The notes under the pieces: generated by a model
The model's input: the letters and a program-made list of their open reading frames with translations, nothing else
Told to the model about the DNA's origin: nothing
Databases searched by the model: none
Shown: one piece after another, positions 61,735 through 64,000 of the stretch
Position numbering within the stretch: position 1 is the stretch's first letter
Layout of the letters: the number at the start of each line of letters is the position of its first letter
NCBI GenBank assembly: GCA_016710275.1
Contig: JADJXS010000001.1
Coordinates: forward strand, 620,001-684,000
Direction: 5' to 3'
DNA from: Phycisphaerales bacterium
Lineage (GTDB): Bacteria > Planctomycetota > Phycisphaerae > UBA1845 > Fen-1342
Length of the DNA stretch: 64,000 nt
Made by a program: the position numbers and the translations under genes

Positions 61735-63654
61735 ATGAAAGCCCAACTGGTTCGATTCGCCCTTCGTTCCGTCACCCTGCTCACGGTGTCGCTCATGACG
61801 CTGACCGCCCGCGCTGACGTCGCCGCGTCGCTCCACGCCCTCTTCGACGAGCACCTGGCCTGGCAGAAGCGCGAGTTTCCCGAGCTGGCGATGGAAAAGG
61901 GGGATTACTCAAACGCCGACCGCATCGCCGATCAGAGCCTCGCGGCGATCGAGCGCCGCCTTCAGGAGACCGCCGCTTTTCTGGAGCGCCTGCGAAAGCA
62001 CGACCGCGCCGCGCTCTCGGCCGACGACCAGTTGAACTTCGACCTGTTCGAGCTGGAGCTGTCGCAGGAGGTCGAGGGCGGGCGCTTCCGGCGATTTCTG
62101 GCCCCGGTCGGCGGGCGCTTCGGCCCGCAGCAGCGCATCCCGCAGATGGCCGAGCGCGTCCGCTTCAGCACGCTGCGCGATTATGAGAATTATCTCTCCC
62201 GGCTGGAGCAGACGCCGCGCGCCGTCGCCGACGTGATCGAGCTGCTGGCGACCGGCGTGCGCGAAAAGCGCACCGCCCCGCGCGTCGCACTGGCCGGGCT
62301 GGAGGCGCAGTTCGAGCGCCTGACGGCCGACGGCGGGCTGGCCGCGCTGGGGCAGCCTTTCGAGCGCATGCCGGCTTCCATTGCCGCCGAAGATCGCGAA
62401 TTGCTGCGAAAGCGCTTCGAAGAGAAGTCGCTGCCGGCGGTGCGGGCAGCGCTGGCGCAGCTCGGCCGGCACGTCGTGAGTGAGTACATCCCGCATTGCC
62501 GCGAGTCGATCGCCGCCCACGACTGGCCCGACGGCCCGGCCATGTACGCCCACGCGCTGCGCGAGATGACGACGACCGACATGACCGCCGCGGAGATTTT
62601 TGAACTGGGGCAGCGCGAGGTGGCGCGCATCCGCGCCGAGATGATGCAGGTGATCCGCCGCAGCGATTTCCTCGAGAGGAAGCCGGAGGCCGGCGGGCTG
62701 GCTGATGAAGCGCTCTTCGCGGCGTTCCTGGACTATTTGCGCAGCGATCCGCGCTTCTATCACGCCGACGAGGAATCGCTGCTCCGCGAGTATCGCGACA
62801 TCTGCAAGCGCGTCGACGCCGAGCTGCCGCGGCTCTTCGGCATTCTTCCGCGGCAGCCCTACGGGGTGAAGAAGATCCCGGATTTCATGGCGCCGACGCA
62901 GACCACGGCCTATTACCAGCCCGGCGACCTGCGCAATGCGCAGGCGGGCGTCTTCTTCGCCAACACGTTCCGGCTGGATCAGCGGCCGCGCTACGAGATG
63001 ATCCCGCTGGCGCTGCATGAGGCGGTGCCGGGGCATCACCTGCAGATCGCGATCGCCCGCGAGCTGGAGGGGTTGCCGGAGTTCCGCCGCGACGCCTGGC
63101 ACACCGCCTATGGCGAGGGCTGGGCGCTGTATGCGGAGCGGCTGGGCATCGAGATGGGGTTCTATGGCGATCCGTATGATGACTTCGGCCGGCTGCTGTA
63201 TGAGATGTGGCGCGCCTGCCGGCTGGTCGTTGATCCGGGGATGCACGCCCACGGCTGGACCCGCGAGCGGGCGGTGCGGTTCATGCTGGAGAACACGGCG
63301 CTGAGCGAGTTGAACATCCACGCCGAGGTGGATCGCTACATTGCGTGGCCGGCGCAGGCCACGGCGTACAAGATCGGCGAGATCCGGATTCGGGCGTTGC
63401 GGGAGCGGGCGGAGCGCGAGCTGGGGGAGCGGTTTGACATGCGGGTGTTTCATGACGTGCTGCTGTCGAGCGGCTCGATCCCGCTTTCGATCCTGGAGCG
63501 GCGGGTGGAGGATTGGATTCGAAAGGTTGCGCAAGGGGGCGCAGCGGCGATTGGACGAGCGGCTGGCGGCACGGACAACTTGACTTCCGCCGACCCGGGT
63601 TCGAACGAGCGGCCCGACGTCGGCCGCCCGGGCGGGGGCGCCTGCTGCCCGTGA
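61735..63654 (+). CDS. DUF885 family putative metallopeptidase
   Basis: Protein of 639 residues with a Sec signal peptide (LLTVSLMTLTARA). The C-terminal half has LALHEAVPGHHLQ, a HExxxxHH-type metal site, and AYGEGWALYAERLG with a further Glu, the two hallmark motifs of DUF885, which resemble gluzincin peptidases. RPRYEMIPLALHE and the late YIAWPAQATAYKIGE also match the family. It is thought to act as an exported peptidase; direct proof in the family is sparse. The last 40 residues are low in complexity and end in GGACCP. Confidence 0.8.
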   Translation: MKAQLVRFALRSVTLLTVSLMTLTARADVAASLHALFDEHLAWQKREFPELAMEKGDYSNADRIADQSLAAIERRLQETAAFLERLRKHDRAALSADDQLNFDLFELELSQEVEGGRFRRFLAPVGGRFGPQQRIPQMAERVRFSTLRDYENYLSRLEQTPRAVADVIELLATGVREKRTAPRVALAGLEAQFERLTADGGLAALGQPFERMPASIAAEDRELLRKRFEEKSLPAVRAALAQLGRHVVSEYIPHCRESIAAHDWPDGPAMYAHALREMTTTDMTAAEIFELGQREVARIRAEMMQVIRRSDFLERKPEAGGLADEALFAAFLDYLRSDPRFYHADEESLLREYRDICKRVDAELPRLFGILPRQPYGVKKIPDFMAPTQTTAYYQPGDLRNAQAGVFFANTFRLDQRPRYEMIPLALHEAVPGHHLQIAIARELEGLPEFRRDAWHTAYGEGWALYAERLGIEMGFYGDPYDDFGRLLYEMWRACRLVVDPGMHAHGWTRERAVRFMLENTALSELNIHAEVDRYIAWPAQATAYKIGEIRIRALRERAERELGERFDMRVFHDVLLSSGSIPLSILERRVEDWIRKVAQGGAAAIGRAAGGTDNLTSADPGSNERPDVGRPGGGACCP

Positions 63655-63705
63655 ACGGCGCGGCATGGGGTCGCTGACCGGGCTCAGCGTGTGCGGTGTC
63701 CCGGC

Positions 63706-63714
63706 TGGTACAAT
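63706..63714 (+). promoter_or_regulatory. Candidate extended -10 box
   Basis: TGGTACAAT, five of six matches to the -10 consensus with an upstream TG, lies 92 nt before the TTG start of the last gene. No clear -35. Same form as 22026-22034. Confidence 0.35.
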
Positions 63715-63806
63715 TAGGTGCCGTGAATCGACGTTGACGGGTGACGGTCGGATCCAAGGCAAGCCAAATACAGCTTGTCTTTGCCAGATGCATGTAGGAG
63801 ACCACT

Positions 63807-64000
63807 TTGAGCACGCTGATCGCGGCCATTCCGCTTATCGGCTTATATGCTGTCGTGATCGTCTATCACACTACAAGTGCGATTTCCAGTTCGTGGGTGC
63901 AGAAGAGCCTAGAAAATGCGTCTGCGACCGGCGTCACGCATGAGGCACCTCTGTTCGCGGCTGCATTGTTACTCTCGCTGCTATTGTGGCTGGCGGCCTT
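63807..64000 (+). CDS. Membrane protein, N-terminal fragment cut by window end
   Basis: An open frame of 64 codons runs to the window end. TTG 63807 is preceded by AGGAG with a 6-nt gap. The product begins STLIAAIPLIGLYAVVIVYH, a signal-anchor, then a polar stretch (SSSWVQKSLENASATG), then a second hydrophobic stretch (FAAALLLSLLLWLAA). Base composition is less GC-rich than the neighbours. No family can be assigned from the part seen. Confidence 0.55.
   Translation, partial: MSTLIAAIPLIGLYAVVIVYHTTSAISSSWVQKSLENASATGVTHEAPLFAAALLLSLLLWLAA

Overview
The window is GC-rich DNA that most resembles a planctomycete, probably of the class Phycisphaerae. This is an inference from gene content: five secreted proteins end in paired calcium-loop (dockerin-like) modules of the form GDxNCDG..NNFDIDPF, there is a small Hc1-type histone-like protein, membrane-anchored TPR/glycosyltransferase genes recur, and leaderless or GTG/TTG starts are frequent. 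A ddl-ftsQ pair points to a peptidoglycan cell wall.

Layout. 1-3459: end of purQ, a DUF2752 membrane protein and two converging secreted dockerin-like proteins with a strong hairpin between them. 3460-4111: non-coding, packed with small hairpin repeats. 4112-9023: Tlc-like transporter, Tat-exported epimerase-like protein, argS. 9002-11806: secreted metzincin protease with PKD-like repeats. 11807-12414: second hairpin-repeat block. 12415-19742: housekeeping genes (GNAT, M24 peptidase, Hc1-like protein, FabZ-like dehydratase, tadA, ftsQ-like, ddl). 19978-22915: a secreted protein split by a frameshift and a divergent secreted protein. 22941-30138: STAS protein, flavin amine oxidase, then a translationally coupled trio of polytopic glycosyltransferase-like proteins. 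30178-33486: a subtilase lipoprotein bracketed by 46-bp perfect direct repeats. 33930-36166: ECF sigma factor and a membrane partner. 36442-37857: lipoamide dehydrogenase.

38024-45920 is a complete type II-C CRISPR-Cas locus: an array of 49 repeats and 48 spacers, then cas2, cas1 and a compact 1083-residue cas9 on the minus strand, then a tracrRNA gene on the plus strand. The tracrRNA has a promoter, an anti-repeat whose first 20 nt are perfectly complementary to the repeat, and an intrinsic terminator. Each repeat ends in an extended -10 box (TGATACACT), so each spacer probably has its own promoter. Because the anti-repeat is the reverse complement of the repeat, the same box lies on the minus strand just upstream of cas9, so cas9 and tracrRNA appear to start from overlapping promoters.

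45919-64000: M16 protease, a FolD with altered catalytic residues, a very large pseudokinase-like membrane protein with Cys-rich outer repeats, two secreted proteins, tyrS, an RlmI-like methyltransferase, a second TPR membrane protein, a DUF885 protein and the start of a membrane protein cut by the window end.
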